Shown one piece after another: positions 6,101 through 6,148 of a DNA stretch of 6,148 bases (its first letter is position 1; each line of letters begins with the position of its first letter). The translations under genes and the position numbers were made by a program. The DNA is taken from the NCBI GenBank assembly GCA_029779995.1, contig JAKOZM010000560.1:1-6148 (forward strand). Reading direction: 5' to 3'. The notes beneath the pieces were generated by a model. The model ran no database searches. It saw only the letters and a program-made list of their open reading frames with translations, and had not been told where the DNA came from. The DNA comes from Actinomycetes bacterium. GTDB lineage: Bacteria > Actinomycetota > Actinomycetes > S36-B12 > UBA10799.

Positions 6101-6148
6101 CCCGGCGAGACCACCCGCCCCTACGACCAGCAGCTCCTCTTCTCGGGA

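Larger units (their letters stand above)
4567..6148 (+). mobile_element. IS1380-family insertion sequence, copy B, right end outside window
   Basis: It has the same organisation and orientation as copy A: left repeat, ribosome-binding-site hairpin, 470-codon transposase, and a related 3' tail (ACGACCAGCAG at about 6122). The window ends 48 bases past the transposase stop. By comparison with copy A, about 125 bases and the right repeat are missing from view. It interrupts the minus-strand gene at 4369-4566. Confidence 0.9.

Noticed and set aside
1..6148. CRISPR array, tRNA or rRNA genes, riboswitch, replication origin
   Set aside because: No regularly spaced short repeats, cloverleaf-like sequence, rRNA-like block or iteron cluster was seen on either strand.

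Overview
This high-GC window looks actinobacterial: the codons are G/C-ending, one gene appears leaderless, and the transposases resemble actinobacterial IS1380- and IS3-family proteins. The genus cannot be told from the sequence. It is an accessory segment built by repeated insertion-sequence activity. Only three genes look intact: two IS1380-family transposases and a CorA-type metal transporter.

Layout. (1) Positions 1-1707 are a complete IS1380-family element (copy A) with imperfect terminal repeats, a GTG-started 470-codon transposase, and a hairpin that covers the ribosome binding site. (2) Its right end abuts CTAG (1708-1711) and cuts into an IS3-family remnant on the minus strand (1712 to about 2386). 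The remnant's orfA is frameshifted near its end and its orfB has an internal deletion. (3) A CorA-family gene (2455-3432) follows, with a -10-like hexamer so close to its ATG that a leaderless transcript is likely. (4) Its TAG stop lies inside another CTAG. Directly after it, 3433-3497, is a 65-bp orphan right end of an IS1380 element in the opposite orientation, nearly identical to the right end of copy A. (5) That fragment runs into the C-terminal part of a DNA methyltransferase fused to a PD-(D/E)XK-like nuclease domain (3487-4233). Its methyltransferase catalytic half is missing. (6) Positions 4234-4368 hold no gene I can support. (7) The 3' end of an unrecognised minus-strand gene (4369-4566) is broken by copy B. 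(8) Positions 4567-6148 are a second IS1380 element (copy B), in the same orientation as copy A, with an intact transposase about 88% identical. Its right end lies beyond the window.

How it fits together. I see no operon or intact defence system. The methyltransferase/nuclease remnant suggests a restriction-modification-like gene was once here. IS1380 elements entered at CTAG sites, and later deletions removed most of one element and the front of the methyltransferase gene. The most informative signals are the CTAG target at every visible IS1380 junction, the conserved hairpin over the transposase ribosome binding site, and the deletion scar at 3487-3497.
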